Shown in pieces: positions 38,948-52,405 of a stretch of 64,000 nt of DNA. The position numbers and the translations under genes were made by a program. The notes under the pieces are model-generated. The model saw nothing but the letters and a program-made list of their open reading frames with translations. It ran no database searches and was not told where the DNA came from. The stretch's first letter is position 1, and each line of letters starts with the position of its first letter. Origin of the DNA: Metridium senile (Eukaryota; Cnidaria; Anthozoa; Actiniaria; Metridiidae); the NCBI GenBank assembly GCA_949775045.1, contig OX459110.1:5650229-5714228 (forward strand), written 5' to 3'.

Positions 38948-40565
38948 CGAAAATTTTGAGCCAAAAACCCCGATCTTTTTGACACATTTTCAGATCACCC
39001 TATAGGGCATATTGCATTCTGGGTAGGATTTTGTAGTTTTTTTAAATAAAATCTTGCGCATTTATCGGAATGCTCTAATATTCTCAGACATTACTCACAG
39101 GGTCTAGGCGAATATTTTCTGACGAAAATCGCGATCTTTTTGACATATTTTCAGATCACCCTATAGGGCATATTGCATTCTGGGTAGGATTTTGTAGTTT
39201 TTTCTAAATAAAATCTTGCGCATTTATCAGAATGCTCTAATATTCTCAGACATTACTCACAGGGTCTAGGCGAAAATTTTGTGCCGAAAACCCCGATCTT
39301 TTTGACACATTTTCAGATCACCCTATAGGGCATATTGCATTCTGGGTAGGATTTTGTAGTTTTTTCTAAATAAAATCTTGCGCATTTATCAGAATGCTCT
39401 AATATTCTCAGACATTACTAACAGGGTCTAGGCGAAACTTTTGTGCCGAAAATCCCGATCTTTTTGACACATTTTCAGATCACCCTATAGGGCATATTGC
39501 ATTCAGGGTAGGATTTTGTAGTTTTTTCTAAATAAAATCTTGCGCATTTATCGGAATGCTCTAATATTCTCAGACATTACTCACAGGGTCTAGGCGAAAC
39601 TTTTGTGACGAAAAGCCCGAACTTTTTGACACATTTTCAGATCAACCTATAGGGCATATTGCATTCTGGGTAGGATTTTGTAGTTTTTTCTAAATAAAAT
39701 CTTGCACATTTATTAGAATGCTCTAATATTATCAGACATTACTCACAGGGTCTAGGCGAAAATTTTGAGCCAAAAACCCCGATCTTTTTGACACATTTTC
39801 AGATCACCCTATAGGGCATATTGCATTCTGGGTAGGATTTTGTAGTTTTTTTAAATAAAATCTTGCGCATTTATCGGAATGCTCTAATATTCTCAGACAT
39901 TACTCACAGGGTCTAGGCGAATATTTTCTGACGAAAATCGCGATCTTTTTGACATATTTTCAGATCACCCTATAGGGCATATTGCATTCTGGGTAGGATT
40001 TTGTAGTTTTTTCTAAATAAAATCTTGCGCATTTATCAGAATGCTCTAATATTCTCAGACATTACTCACAGGGTCCAGCCGAAAATTTTGTGCCGAAAAC
40101 CCCGATCTTTTTGACACATTTTCAGATCACCCTATAGGGCATATTGCATTCTGGGTAGGATTTTGTAGTTTTTTCTAAATAAAATCTTGCGCATTTATCA
40201 GAAAGCTCTAATATTCTCAGACATTACTAACAGGGTCTAGGCGAAACTTTTGTGCCGAAAATCCCGATCTTTTTGACACATTTTCAGATCACCCTATAGG
40301 GCATATTGCATTCAGGGTAGGATTTTGTAGTTTTTTCTAAATAAAATCTTGCGCATTTATCGGAATGCTCTAATATTCTCAGACATTACTCACAGGGTCT
40401 AGGCGAAACTTTTGTGACGAAAAGCCCGAACTTTTTGACACATTTTCAGATCAACCTATAGGGCATATTGCATTCTGGGTAGGATTTTGTAGTTTTTTCT
40501 AAATAAAATCTTGCACATTTATTAGAATGCTCTAATATTCTCAGACATTACTCACAGGGTCTAGG
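38948..40565 (+). repeat. Five-monomer tandem duplication, period 809 bp
   Basis: Units 38948-39756 and 39757-40565. Each starts with a 161-bp 'gagcca' monomer that has a shortened T-run ('gttttttt' directly before 'aaataaa'), followed by the rare 'ttttctgacg' monomer (39115/39924). The second unit has private 'gggtccagcc' (40071) and 'agaaagctc' (40201). The shortened monomer reappears at 50395 and 53796. Confidence 0.87.
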
Positions 40566-43319
40566 CGAAAATTTTGTGCCGAAAACCCCGATCTTTTTGA
40601 CACATTTTCAGATCACCCTATAGGGCATATTGCATTCTGGGTAGGATTTTGTAGTTTTTTCTAAATAAAATCTTGCACATTTATTAGAATGCTCTAATAT
40701 TCTCAGACATTACTCACAGGGTCTAGGCGAAAATTTTGTGCCGACAACCCCCATCTTTTTGACACATTTTCAGATCACCCTATAGGGTATATTGCATTCT
40801 GGGTAGGATTTTGTAGTTTTTTCGAAATAAAATCTTGCGCATTTATCAGAATGCTCTAATATTCTCAGACATTACTAACAGGGTCTAGCCAAAAATTTTG
40901 AGCCGAAAATCCCGAGCTTTTTGACACATTTTCAGATCACCCTATAGGGCATATTGCATTCTGGGTAGGATTTTGTAGTTTTTTCTAAATAAAATCTTGC
41001 ACATTTATGAGAATGCTCTAATATTCTCAGACATTACTCACAGGGTCTAGGCGAAAATTTTGTGCCGACAACCCCCATCTTTTTGACACATTTTCAGATC
41101 ACCCTATAGGGTATATTGCATTCTGGGTAGGATTTTGTAGTTTTTTCGAAATAAAATCTTGCGCATTTATCAGAATGCTCTAATATTGTCAGACATTACT
41201 CACAGGGTCTAGGCGAAAATTTTGTGACGAAGAGCCCGATGTTTTTGACACATTTTTAGATCACCCTATAGGGCATATTGCATTCTGGGTAGGATTTTGT
41301 AGTTTTGTCTAAATAAAATCTTGCACATTTATTAGAATGCTCTAATATTATCAGACATTACTCACAGGGTCTAGGCGAAAATTTTGTGCCGAAAACCCCG
41401 ATCTTTTTGACACATTTTCAGATCACCCTATAGGGCATATTGCATTCTGGGTAGGATTTTGTAGTTTTTTCTAAATAAAATCTTGCGCATTTATCAGAAT
41501 GCTCTAATATTCTCAGACATTACTAACAGGGTCTAGGCGAATATTTTGTGACGAAAAGCCCGATCTTTTTGACACATTTTCAAATCACCCTATAGGGCAT
41601 ATTGCATTCTGGGTAGGATTTTGTAGTTTTGTCTAAATAAAATCTTGCACATTTATTAGAATGCTCTAATATTATCAGACATTACTCACAGGGTCTAGGC
41701 GAAAATTTTGTGCCGAAAACCCCGATCTTTTTGACACATTTTCAGATCACCCTATAGGGCATATTGCATTCTGGGTAGGATTTTGTAGTTTTTTCTAAAT
41801 AAAATCTTGCGCATTTATCAGAAAGCTCTAATATTCTCAGACATTACTAACAGGGTCTAGGCGAAACTTTTGTGCCGAAAATCCCGATCTTTTTGACACA
41901 TTTTCAGATCACCCTATAGGGCATATTGCATTCAGGGTAGGATTTTGTAGTTTTTTCTAAATAAAATCTTGCGCATTTATCGGAATGCTCTAATATTCTC
42001 AGACATTACTCACAGGGTCTAGGCGAAACTTTTGTGACGAAAAGCCCGAACTTTTTGACACATTTTCAGATCAACCTATAGGGCATATTGCATTCTGGGT
42101 AGGATTTTGTAGTTTTTTCTAAATAAAATCTTGCACATTTATTAGAATGCTCTAATATTCTCAGACATTACTCACAGGGTCTAGGCGAAAATTTTGTGCC
42201 GAAAACCCCGATCTTTTTGACACATTTTCAGATCACCCTATAGGGCATATTGCATTCTGGGTAGGATTTTGTAGTTTTTTCTAAATAAAATCTTGCACAT
42301 TTATTAGAATGCTCTAATATTCTCAGACATTACTCACAGGGTCTAGGCGAAAATTTTGTGCCGACAACCCCCATCTTTTTGACACATTTTCAGATCACCC
42401 TATAGGGTATATTGCATTCTGGGTAGGATTTTGTAGTTTTTTCGAAATAAAATCTTGCGCATTTATCAGAATGCTCTAATATTCTCAGACATTACTAACA
42501 GGGTCTAGCCAAAAATTTTGAGCCGAAAATCCCGAGCTTTTTGACACATTTTCAGATCACCCTATAGGGCATATTGCATTCTGGGTAGGATTTTGTAGTT
42601 TTTTCTAAATAAAATCTTGCACATTTATGAGAATGCTCTAATATTCTCAGACATTACTCACAGGGTCTAGGCGAAAATTTTGTGCCGACAACCCCCATCT
42701 TTTTGACACATTTTCAGATCACCCTATAGGGTATATTGCATTCTGGGTAGGATTTTGTAGTTTTTTCGAAATAAAATCTTGCGCATTTATCAGAATGCTC
42801 TAATATTGTCAGACATTACTCACAGGGTCTAGGCGAAAATTTTGTGACGAAGAGCCCGATGTTTTTGACACATTTTTAGATCACCCTATAGGGCATATTG
42901 CATTCTGGGTAGGATTTTGTAGTTTTGTCTAAATAAAATCTTGCACATTTATTAGAATGCTCTAATATTATCAGACATTACTCACAGGGTCTAGGCGAAA
43001 ATTTTGTGCCGAAAACCCCGATCTTTTTGACACATTTTCAGATCACCCTATAGGGCATATTGCATTCTGGGTAGGATTTTGTAGTTTTTTCTAAATAAAA
43101 TCTTGCGCATTTATCAGAATGCTCTAATATTCTCAGACATTACTAACAGGGTCTAGGCGAATATTTTGTGACGAAAAGCCCGATCTTTTTGACACATTTT
43201 CAAATCACCCTATAGGGCATATTGCATTCTGGGTAGGATTTTGTAGTTTTGTCTAAATAAAATCTTGCACATTTATTAGAATGCTCTAATATTATCAGAC
43301 ATTACTCACAGGGTCTAGG
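40080..43319 (+). repeat. Ten-monomer tandem duplication, period 1620 bp
   Basis: Units 40080-41699 and 41700-43319, exactly ten monomers each. Shared markers: 'agaaagctc' (40201/41821), two 'gccgacaaccccc' monomers with 'atagggtat', 'atttatgagaatgc' (41008/42628) and 'gaagagcccgatg' with 'tttttagatc' (41229/42849). No internal difference was noticed by eye apart from the outer boundary. The same 10-mer occurs singly at 50718-52337 and 54119-55738. Confidence 0.92.
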
Positions 43320-44615
43320 CGAAAATTTTGTGCCGAAAACCCCGATCTTTTTGACACATTTTCAGATCACCCTATAGGGCATATTGCATTCTGGGTAGGA
43401 TTTTGTAGTTTTTTCTAAATAAAATCTTGCGCATTTATCAGAATGCTCTAATATTCTCAGACATTACTAACAGGGTCTAGGCGAAAGTTTTGTGCCGAAA
43501 ACCCCGATCTTTTTGACACATTTTCAGATCACCCTATAGGGCATATTGCATTCTGGGTAGGATTTTGTAGTTTTGTCTAAATAAAATCTTGCACATTTAT
43601 TAGAATGCTCTAATATTCTCAGACATTACTCACAGGGTCTAGGCGAATATTTTGTGACGAAAAGTTCGATCTTTTTGACACATTTTCAGATCACCCTATA
43701 GGGCATATTGCATTCTGGGTAGGATTTTGTAGTTTTTTCTAAATAAAATCTTGCGCATTTATCAGAGTGCTCTAATATTCTCAGACATTACTAACAGGGT
43801 CTAGCCAAAAATTTTGTGCCGAAAACCCCGATCTTTTTGACACATTTTCAGATCACCCTATAGGGCATATTGCATTCTGGGTAGGATTTTGTAGTTTTTT
43901 CGAAATAAAATCTTGCGCATTTATCAGAATGCTCTAATATTCTCACACATTACTCACAGGGTCTAGGCGAATATTTTGTGCCGATAACCCTGATCTTTTT
44001 AACACATTTTCAGATCATCCTATAGGGCATATTGCATTCTGGGTAGGATTTTGTAGTTTTTTCTAAATAAAATCTTGCGCATTTATCAGAATGCTCTAAT
44101 ATTCTCAGACATTACTAACAGGGTCTAGCCAAAAATTTTGTGCCGAAAACCCCGATCTTTTTGACACATTTTCAGATCACCCTATAGGGCATATTGCATT
44201 CTGGGTAGGATTTTGTAGTTTTTTCTAAATAAAATCTTGCGCATTTATCAGAATGCTCTAATATTCTCACACATTACTCACAGGGTCTAGGCGAATATTT
44301 TGTGCCGATAACCCCGATCTTTTTAACACATTTTCAGATCATCCTATAGGGCATATTGCATTCTGGGTAGGATTTTGTAGTTTTTTCTAAATAAAATCTT
44401 GCGCATTTATCAGAATGCTCTAATATTCTCAGACATTACTAACAGGGTCTAGCCAAAAATTTTGAGCCGAAAACCCCGAGCTTTTTGACACATTTTCAGA
44501 TCACCCTATAGGGCATATTGCATTCTGGGTAGGATTTTGTAGTTTTTTCTAAATAAAATCTTGCGCATTTATCGGAATGCTCTAATATTCTCAGACATTA
44601 CTCACAGGGTCTAGG
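43320..44615 (+). repeat. Right-domain monomer block with 'gataacc' subtype
   Basis: Eight monomers with variants not seen in the first 40 kb: 'gcgaaagtttt' (43482), 'aaagttcgatc' (43668), 'cagagtgctc' and 'gtgccgataacc' with 'tttttaacac' and 'catcctata'. This block recurs at about 52338-53471 (with an indel cluster) and at about 55739-57034. Confidence 0.85.
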
Positions 44616-46235
44616 CGAATATTTTGTGACGAAAAGCCCGATCTTTTTGACGCATTTTCAGATCACCATATAGGGCATATTGCATTCTGGGTAGGATTTT
44701 GTAGTTTTTTCTAAATAAAATCTTGCGCATTTATCAGAATGCTCTAATATTCTCAGACATTACTAACAGGGTCTAGCCAAAAATTTTGTGCCGAAAACCC
44801 CGATCTTTTTGACACATTTTCAGATCACCCTATAGGGCATATTGCATTCTGGGTAGGATTTTGTAGTTTTTTCGAAATAAAATCTTGCGCATTTATCAGA
44901 ATGCTCTAATATTCTCAGACATTACTCACAGGGTCTAGGCGAATATTTTGTGCCGATAACCCCGATCTTTTTGACACATTTTCAGATCATCCTATAGGGC
45001 ATATTGCATTCTGGGTAGGATTTTGTAGTTTTTTCTAAATAAAATCTTGCGCATTTATCAGAATGCTCTAATATTCTCAGACATTACTAACAGGGTCTGG
45101 GCGAAAATTTTGTGCCGAAAACCCCGATCTTTTTGACACATTTTCAGATCACCCTATAGGGCATATTGCATTCTGGGTAGGATTTTGTAGTTTTTTCTAA
45201 ATAAAATCTTGCGCATTTATCGGAATGCTCTAATATTCTCAGACATTACTCACAGGGTCTAGGCGAATATTTTGAGACGAAAAGTCCGATCTTTTTGACA
45301 CATTTTCAGATCACCCTATAGGGCATATTGCCTTCTGGGTAGGATTTTGTAGTTTTTTCTAAATAAAATCTTGCACATTTATCAGAATGCTCTAATATTC
45401 TCAGACATTACTCACAGGGTCTAGGCGAATATTTTGTGACGAAAAGCCCGATCTTTTTGACGCATTTTCAGATCACCATATAGGGCATATTGCATTCTGG
45501 GTAGGATTTTGTAGTTTTTTCTAAATAAAATCTTGCGCATTTATCAGAATGCTCTAATATTCTCAGACATTACTAACAGGGTCTAGCCAAAAATTTTGTG
45601 CCGAAAACCCCGATCTTTTTGACACATTTTCAGATCACCCTATAGGGCATATTGCATTCTGGGTAGGATTTTGTAGTTTTTTCGAAATAAAATCTTGCGC
45701 ATTTATCAGAATGCTCTAATATTCTCAGACATTACTCACAGGGTCTAGGCGAATATTTTGTGCCGATAACCCCGATCTTTTTGACACATTTTCAGATCAT
45801 CCTATAGGGCATATTGCATTCTGGGTAGGATTTTGTAGTTTTTTCTAAATAAAATCTTGCGCATTTATCAGAATGCTCTAATATTCTCAGACATTACTAA
45901 CAGGGTCTGGGCGAAAATTTTGTGCCGAAAACCCCGATCTTTTTGACACATTTTCAGATCACCCTATAGGGCATATTGCATTCTGGGTAGGATTTTGTAG
46001 TTTTTTCTAAATAAAATCTTGCGCATTTATCGGAATGCTCTAATATTCTCAGACATTACTCACAGGGTCTAGGCGAATATTTTGAGACGAAAAGTCCGAT
46101 CTTTTTGACACATTTTCAGATCACCCTATAGGGCATATTGCCTTCTGGGTAGGATTTTGTAGTTTTTTCTAAATAAAATCTTGCACATTTATCAGAATGC
46201 TCTAATATTCTCAGACATTACTCACAGGGTATAGG
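44616..46235 (+). repeat. Five-monomer tandem duplication, period 810 bp
   Basis: Units 44616-45425 and 45426-46235 share 'gacgcattttcag' with 'caccatata', a 'gataacc' monomer, 'gggtctgggcg' (45097/45907) and 'gagacgaaaagtcc'. The unit occurs only once in the right 11,609-bp copy ('gggtctgggcg' at 57516). Confidence 0.9.
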
Positions 46236-46862
46236 CGAATATTTTGTGACGACAACCCTGATCTTTTTGACACATTTTCAGATCACCCTATAGGGCATAT
46301 TGCATTCTGGGTAGGATTTTGTAGTTTTTTTTAAATAAAATCTTGCGCATTTATCAGAATGCTCTAATATTCTCAGACATTACTCACAGGGTCTAGGCGA
46401 ATATTTTGAGCCGAAAACCCCGATCTTTTTGACACATTTTCAGATCACCCTATAGGGCATATTGCATTCTGGGTAGGATTTTGTAGTTTTTTCTAAATAA
46501 AATCTTGCACATTTATTAGAATGCTCTAATATTCTCAGACATTACTCACAGGGTCTAGGCGAATATTTTGTGACGAAAAGCCCGATCTTTTTGACACATT
46601 TTCAAATCACCCTATAGGGCATATTGCATTCTGGGTAGGATTTTGTAGTTTTTTCTAAATAAAATCTTGCGCATTTATCGGAATGCTCTAATATTCTCAG
46701 ACATTACTCACAGGGTCTAGGCGAATATTTTGTGACGAAAAGTCCGATCTTTTTGACACATTTTCAGATCACCCTATAGGGCATATTGCCTTCTGGGTAG
46801 GATTTTGTAGTTTTTTCTAAATAAAATCTTGCGCATTTATCAGAATGCTCTAATATTCTCAG

Positions 46863-46878
46863 ACATTACTACATTACT
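46863..46878 (+). repeat. 8-bp tandem duplication ACATTACT, fourth instance
   Basis: Last occurrence of the marker, at +11,609 from the third. Confidence 0.93.
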
Positions 46879-46891
46879 AACAGGGTCTAGG

Positions 46892-46990
46892 CGAAAATTT
46901 TGTGCCGAAAACCCCAATCTTTTTGACACATTTTCTTGCGCATTTATCAGAATGCTCTAATAATCTCAGACATTACTCACAGGGTCTAGG
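46892..46990 (+). repeat. 99-bp deleted monomer, copy 16 (last)
   Basis: Rightmost 99-bp monomer; none occurs in the final 17 kb. Followed by the 'gcgaaacttttgtgccg' variant, as at 35283. Confidence 0.95.
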
Positions 46991-49900
46991 CGAAACTTTT
47001 GTGCCGAAAATCCCGATCTTTTTGACACATTTTCAGATCACCCTATAGGGCATATTGCATTCTGGGTAGGATTTTGTAGTTTTTTGTAAATAAAATCTTG
47101 CGCATTTATCAGAATGCTCTAATATTCTCAGACATTACTAACAGGGTCTAGGCGAATATTTTGTGCCGAAAATCGCGATCTTTTTGACATATTTTCAGAT
47201 CACCCTATAGGGCATATTGCATTCTGGGTAGGATTTTGTAGTTTTTTCTAAATAAAATCTTGCGCATTTATCAGAATGCTCTAATATTCTCAGACATTAC
47301 TCACAGGGTCTAGGCGAAAATTTTGTGCCGAAAACCCCGATCTTTTTGACACATTTTCAGATCACCCTATAGGGCATATTGCATTCTGGGTAGGATTTTG
47401 TAGTTTTTTCTAAATAAAATCTTGCGCATTTATCAGAATGCTCTAATATTCTCAGACATTACTAACAGGGTCTAGGCGAAACTTTTGTGCCGAAAATCCC
47501 GATCTTTTTGACACATTTTCAGATCACCCTATAGGGCATATTGCATTCAGGGTAGGATTTTGTAGTTTTTTCTAAATAAAATCTTGCGCATTTATCGGAA
47601 TGCTCTAATATTCTCAGACATTACTCACAGGGTCTAGGCGAAACTTTTGTGACGAAAAGCCAGAACTTTTTGACACATTTTCAGATCAACCTATAGGGCA
47701 TATTGCATTCTGGGTAGGATTTTGTAGTTTTTTCTAAATAAAATCATGCACATTTATTAGAATGCTCTAATATTCTCAGACATTACTCACAGGGTCTAGG
47801 CGAAAATTTTGTGCCGAAAACCCCGATCTTTTTGACACATTTTCAGATCACCCTATAGGGCATATTGCATTCAGGGTAGGATTTTGTAGTTTTTTCTAAA
47901 TAAAATCTTGCACATTTATCAGAATGCTCTAATATTCTCAGACATTACTAACAGGGTCTAGGCGAAACTTTTGTGCAGAAAATCCCGATCTTTTTGACAC
48001 ATTTTCAGATCACCCTATAGGGCATATTGCATTCTGGGTAGGATTTTGTAGTTTTTTCTAAATAAAATCTTGCACATTTATTAGAATGCTCTAATATTAT
48101 CAGACATTACTCACAGGGTCTAGGCGAAAATTTTGAGCCAAAAACCCCGATCTTTTTGACACATTTTCAGATCACCCTATAGGGCATATTGCATTCTGGG
48201 TAGGATTTTGTAGTTTTTTCTAAATAAAATCTTGCACATTTATTAGAATGCTCTAATAATATCAGACATTACTCACAGGGTCTAGGCGAATATTTTGTGA
48301 CGAAAAGCCCGATCTTTTTGACACATTTTCAAATCACCCTATAGGGCATATTGCATTCTGGGTAGGATTTTGTAGTTTTTTCTAAATAAAATCTTGCGCA
48401 TTTATCAGAATGCTCTAATATTTCCAGACATTACTAACAGGGTCTAGGCGAAAATTTTGTGCCGAAAACCCCGATCTTTTTGACACATTTTCAGATCACC
48501 CTATAGGGCATATTGCATTCTGGGTAGGATTTTGTAGTTTTTTCTAAATAAAATCTTGCGCATTTATCAGAATGCTCTAATATTTCCAGACATTACTAAC
48601 AGGGTCTAGGCGAAAATTTTGTGCCGAAAACCCCGATCTTTTTGACACATTTTCAGATCACCCTATAGGGCATATTGCATTCTGGGTAGGATTTTGTAGT
48701 TTTTTCTAAATAAAATCTTGCACATTTATTAGAATGCTCTAATATTCTCAGACATTACTAACAGGGTCTAGCCAAAAATTTTGAGCCGAAAACCCCGAGC
48801 TTTTTGACACATTTTCAGATCACCCTATAGGGCATATTGCATTCTGGGTAGGATTTTGTAGTTTTTTCTAAATAAAATCTTGCGCATTTATCTGAATGCT
48901 CTAATATTCTCAGACATTACTCACAGGGTCTAGGCGAATATTTTGTGACAAAAAGCCCGATCTTTTTGACACATTTTCAAATCACCCTATAGGGCATATT
49001 GCATTCTGGGTAGGATTTTGTAGTTTTTTTGTAAATAAAATCTTGCGCATTTATCGGAATGCTCTAATATTCTCAGACATTACTCACAGGGTCTAGGCGA
49101 ATATTTTGAGCCGAAAACCCCGATCTTTTTGACACATTTTCAGATCACCCTATAGGGCATATTGCATTCTGGGTAGGATTTTGTAGTTTTTTCTAAATAA
49201 AATCTTGCACATTTATTAGAATGCTCTAATATTCTCAGACATTACTAACAGGGTCTAGCCAAAAATTTTGAGCCGAAAACCCCGAGCTTTTTGACACATT
49301 TTCAGATCACCCTATAGGGCATATTGCATTCTGGGTAGGATTTTGTAGTTTTTTCTAAATAAAATCTTGCGCATTTATCGGAATGCTCTAATATTCTCAG
49401 ACATTACTCACAGGGTCTAGGCGAATATTTTGTGACAAAAAGCCCGATCTTTTTGACACATTTTCAAATCACCCTATAGGGCATATTGCATTCTGGGTAG
49501 GATTTTGTAGTTTTTTTGTAAATAAAATCTTGCGCATTTATCGGAATGCTCTAATATTCTCAGACATTACTCACAGGGTCTAGGCGAATATTTTGAGCCG
49601 AAAACCCCGATCTTTTTGACACATTTTCAGATCACCCTATAGGGCATATTGCATTCTGGGTAGGATTTTGTAGTTTTTTCTAAATAAAATCTTGCACATT
49701 TATTAGAATGCTCTAATATTCTCAGACATTACTCACAGGGTCTAGGCGAAAATTTTGTGACGAAAAGCCCGATCTTTTTGACACATTTTCAGATCACCCT
49801 ATAGGGCATATTGCATTCTGGGTAGGATTTTGTAGTTTTGTCTAAATAAAATTTTGCACATTTATTAGAATGCTCTAATATTATCAGACATTACTCACAG

Positions 49901-50717
49901 GGTCTAGGCGAAAATTTTGTGCCGAAAACCCCGATCTTTTTGACACATTTTCAGATCACCCTATAGGGCATATTGCATTCAGGGTAGGATTTTGTAGTTT
50001 TTTCTAAATAAAATCTTGCACATTTATCAGAATGCTCTAATATTCTCAGACATTACTAACAGGGTCTAGGCGAAACTTTTGTGCCGAAAATCACGATCTT
50101 TTTGACACATTTTCAGATCACCCTATAGGGCATATTGCATTCTGGGTAGGATTTTGTAGTTTTTTATAAATAAAATCTTGCACATTTATTAGAATGCTCT
50201 AATATTGTCAGACATTACTCACAGGGTCTAGGCGAAAATTTTGAGCCAAAAACCCCTATCTTTTTGACACATTTTCAGATCACCCTATAGGGCATATTGC
50301 ATTCTGGGTAGGATTTTGTAGTTTTTTCTAAATAAAATCTTGCACATTTATTAGAATGCTCTAATATTATCAGACATTACTCACAGGGTCTAGGCGAAAA
50401 TTTTGAGCCAAAAACCCCGATCTTTTTGACACATTTTCAGATCACCCTATAGGGCATATTGCATTCTGGGTAGGATTTTGTAGTTTTTTTAAATAAAATC
50501 TTGCGCATTTATCGGAATGCTCTAATATTCTCAGACATTACTCACAGGGTCTAGGCGAATATTTTCTGACGAAAATCGCGATCTTTTTGACATATTTTCA
50601 GATCACCCTATAGGGCATATTGCATTCTGGGTAGGATTTTGTAGTTTTTTCTAAATAAAATCTTGCGCATTTATCAGAATGCTCTAATATTCTCAGACAT
50701 TACTCACAGGGTCTAGG

Positions 50718-52337
50718 CGAAAATTTTGTGCCGAAAACCCCGATCTTTTTGACACATTTTCAGATCACCCTATAGGGCATATTGCATTCTGGGTAGGATT
50801 TTGTAGTTTTTTCTAAATAAAATCTTGCGCATTTATCAGAAAGCTCTAATATTCTCAGACATTACTAACAGGGTCTAGGCGAAACTTTTGTGCCGAAAAT
50901 CCCGATCTTTTTGACACATTTTCAGATCACCCTATAGGGCATATTGCATTCAGGGTAGGATTTTGTAGTTTTTTCTAAATAAAATCTTGCGCATTTATCG
51001 GAATGCTCTAATATTCTCAGACATTACTCACAGGGTCTAGGCGAAACTTTTGTGACGAAAAGCCCGAACTTTTTGACACATTTTCAGATCAACCTATAGG
51101 GCATATTGCATTCTGGGTAGGATTTTGTAGTTTTTTCTAAATAAAATCTTGCACATTTATTAGAATGCTCTAATATTCTCAGACATTACTCACAGGGTCT
51201 AGGCGAAAATTTTGTGCCGAAAACCCCGATCTTTTTGACACATTTTCAGATCACCCTATAGGGCATATTGCATTCTGGGTAGGATTTTGTAGTTTTTTCT
51301 AAATAAAATCTTGCACATTTATTAGAATGCTCTAATATTCTCAGACATTACTCACAGGGTCTAGGCGAAAATTTTGTGCCGACAACCCCCATCTTTTTGA
51401 CACATTTTCAGATCACCCTATAGGGTATATTGCATTCTGGGTAGGATTTTGTAGTTTTTTCGAAATAAAATCTTGCGCATTTATCAGAATGCTCTAATAT
51501 TCTCAGACATTACTAACAGGGTCTAGCCAAAAATTTTGAGCCGAAAATCCCGAGCTTTTTGACACATTTTCAGATCACCCTATAGGGCATATTGCATTCT
51601 GGGTAGGATTTTGTAGTTTTTTCTAAATAAAATCTTGCACATTTATGAGAATGCTCTAATATTCTCAGACATTACTCACAGGGTCTAGGCGAAAATTTTG
51701 TGCCGACAACCCCCATCTTTTTGACACATTTTCAGATCACCCTATAGGGTATATTGCATTCTGGGTAGGATTTTGTAGTTTTTTCGAAATAAAATCTTGC
51801 GCATTTATCAGAATGCTCTAATATTGTCAGACATTACTCACAGGGTCTAGGCGAAAATTTTGTGACGAAGAGCCCGATGTTTTTGACACATTTTTAGATC
51901 ACCCTATAGGGCATATTGCATTCTGGGTAGGATTTTGTAGTTTTGTCTAAATAAAATCTTGCACATTTATTAGAATGCTCTAATATTATCAGACATTACT
52001 CACAGGGTCTAGGCGAAAATTTTGTGCCGAAAACCCCGATCTTTTTGACACATTTTCAGATCACCCTATAGGGCATATTGCATTCTGGGTAGGATTTTGT
52101 AGTTTTTTCTAAATAAAATCTTGCGCATTTATCAGAATGCTCTAATATTCTCAGACATTACTAACAGGGTCTAGGCGAATATTTTGTGACGAAAAGCCCG
52201 ATCTTTTTGACACATTTTCAAATCACCCTATAGGGCATATTGCATTCTGGGTAGGATTTTGTAGTTTTGTCTAAATAAAATCTTGCACATTTATTAGAAT
52301 GCTCTAATATTATCAGACATTACTCACAGGGTCTAGG
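50718..52337 (+). repeat. Ten-monomer unit (1620 bp), third copy
   Basis: Matches 40080-41699 at offset 10,638 with the same internal markers ('agaaagctc' 50839, 'gaagagcccgatg' near 51867). It enters from 'gggtctaggcg' rather than 'gggtccagccg', so its left boundary resembles the 41700 copy. Confidence 0.88.
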
Positions 52338-52405
52338 CGAAAATTTTGTGCCGAAAACCCCGATCTTTTTGACACATTTTCAGATCACCCTATAGGGCAT
52401 ATTGC

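Larger units (their letters stand above)
34951..46559 (+). repeat. 11,609-bp segmental duplication, left copy
   Basis: Markers at 35259 (8-bp insertion), 35283 (99-bp monomer) and 36134 ('atcatgc') recur at exactly +11,609, and the right end also closes at +11,609 ('gggtatagg' 46229/57838; 'gagccg-ttag' monomer 46398/58007). In between, the copies differ by blocks that are whole numbers of monomers. This copy has two tandem 487-bp units, two 809-bp units, two 1620-bp units and two 810-bp units. Confidence 0.85.

Noticed and set aside
43660..43680. Possible CENP-B-like motif at 'aaagttcgatc'
   Set aside because: Only the TTCG core is present. The downstream A and CGGG at the required spacing are absent.
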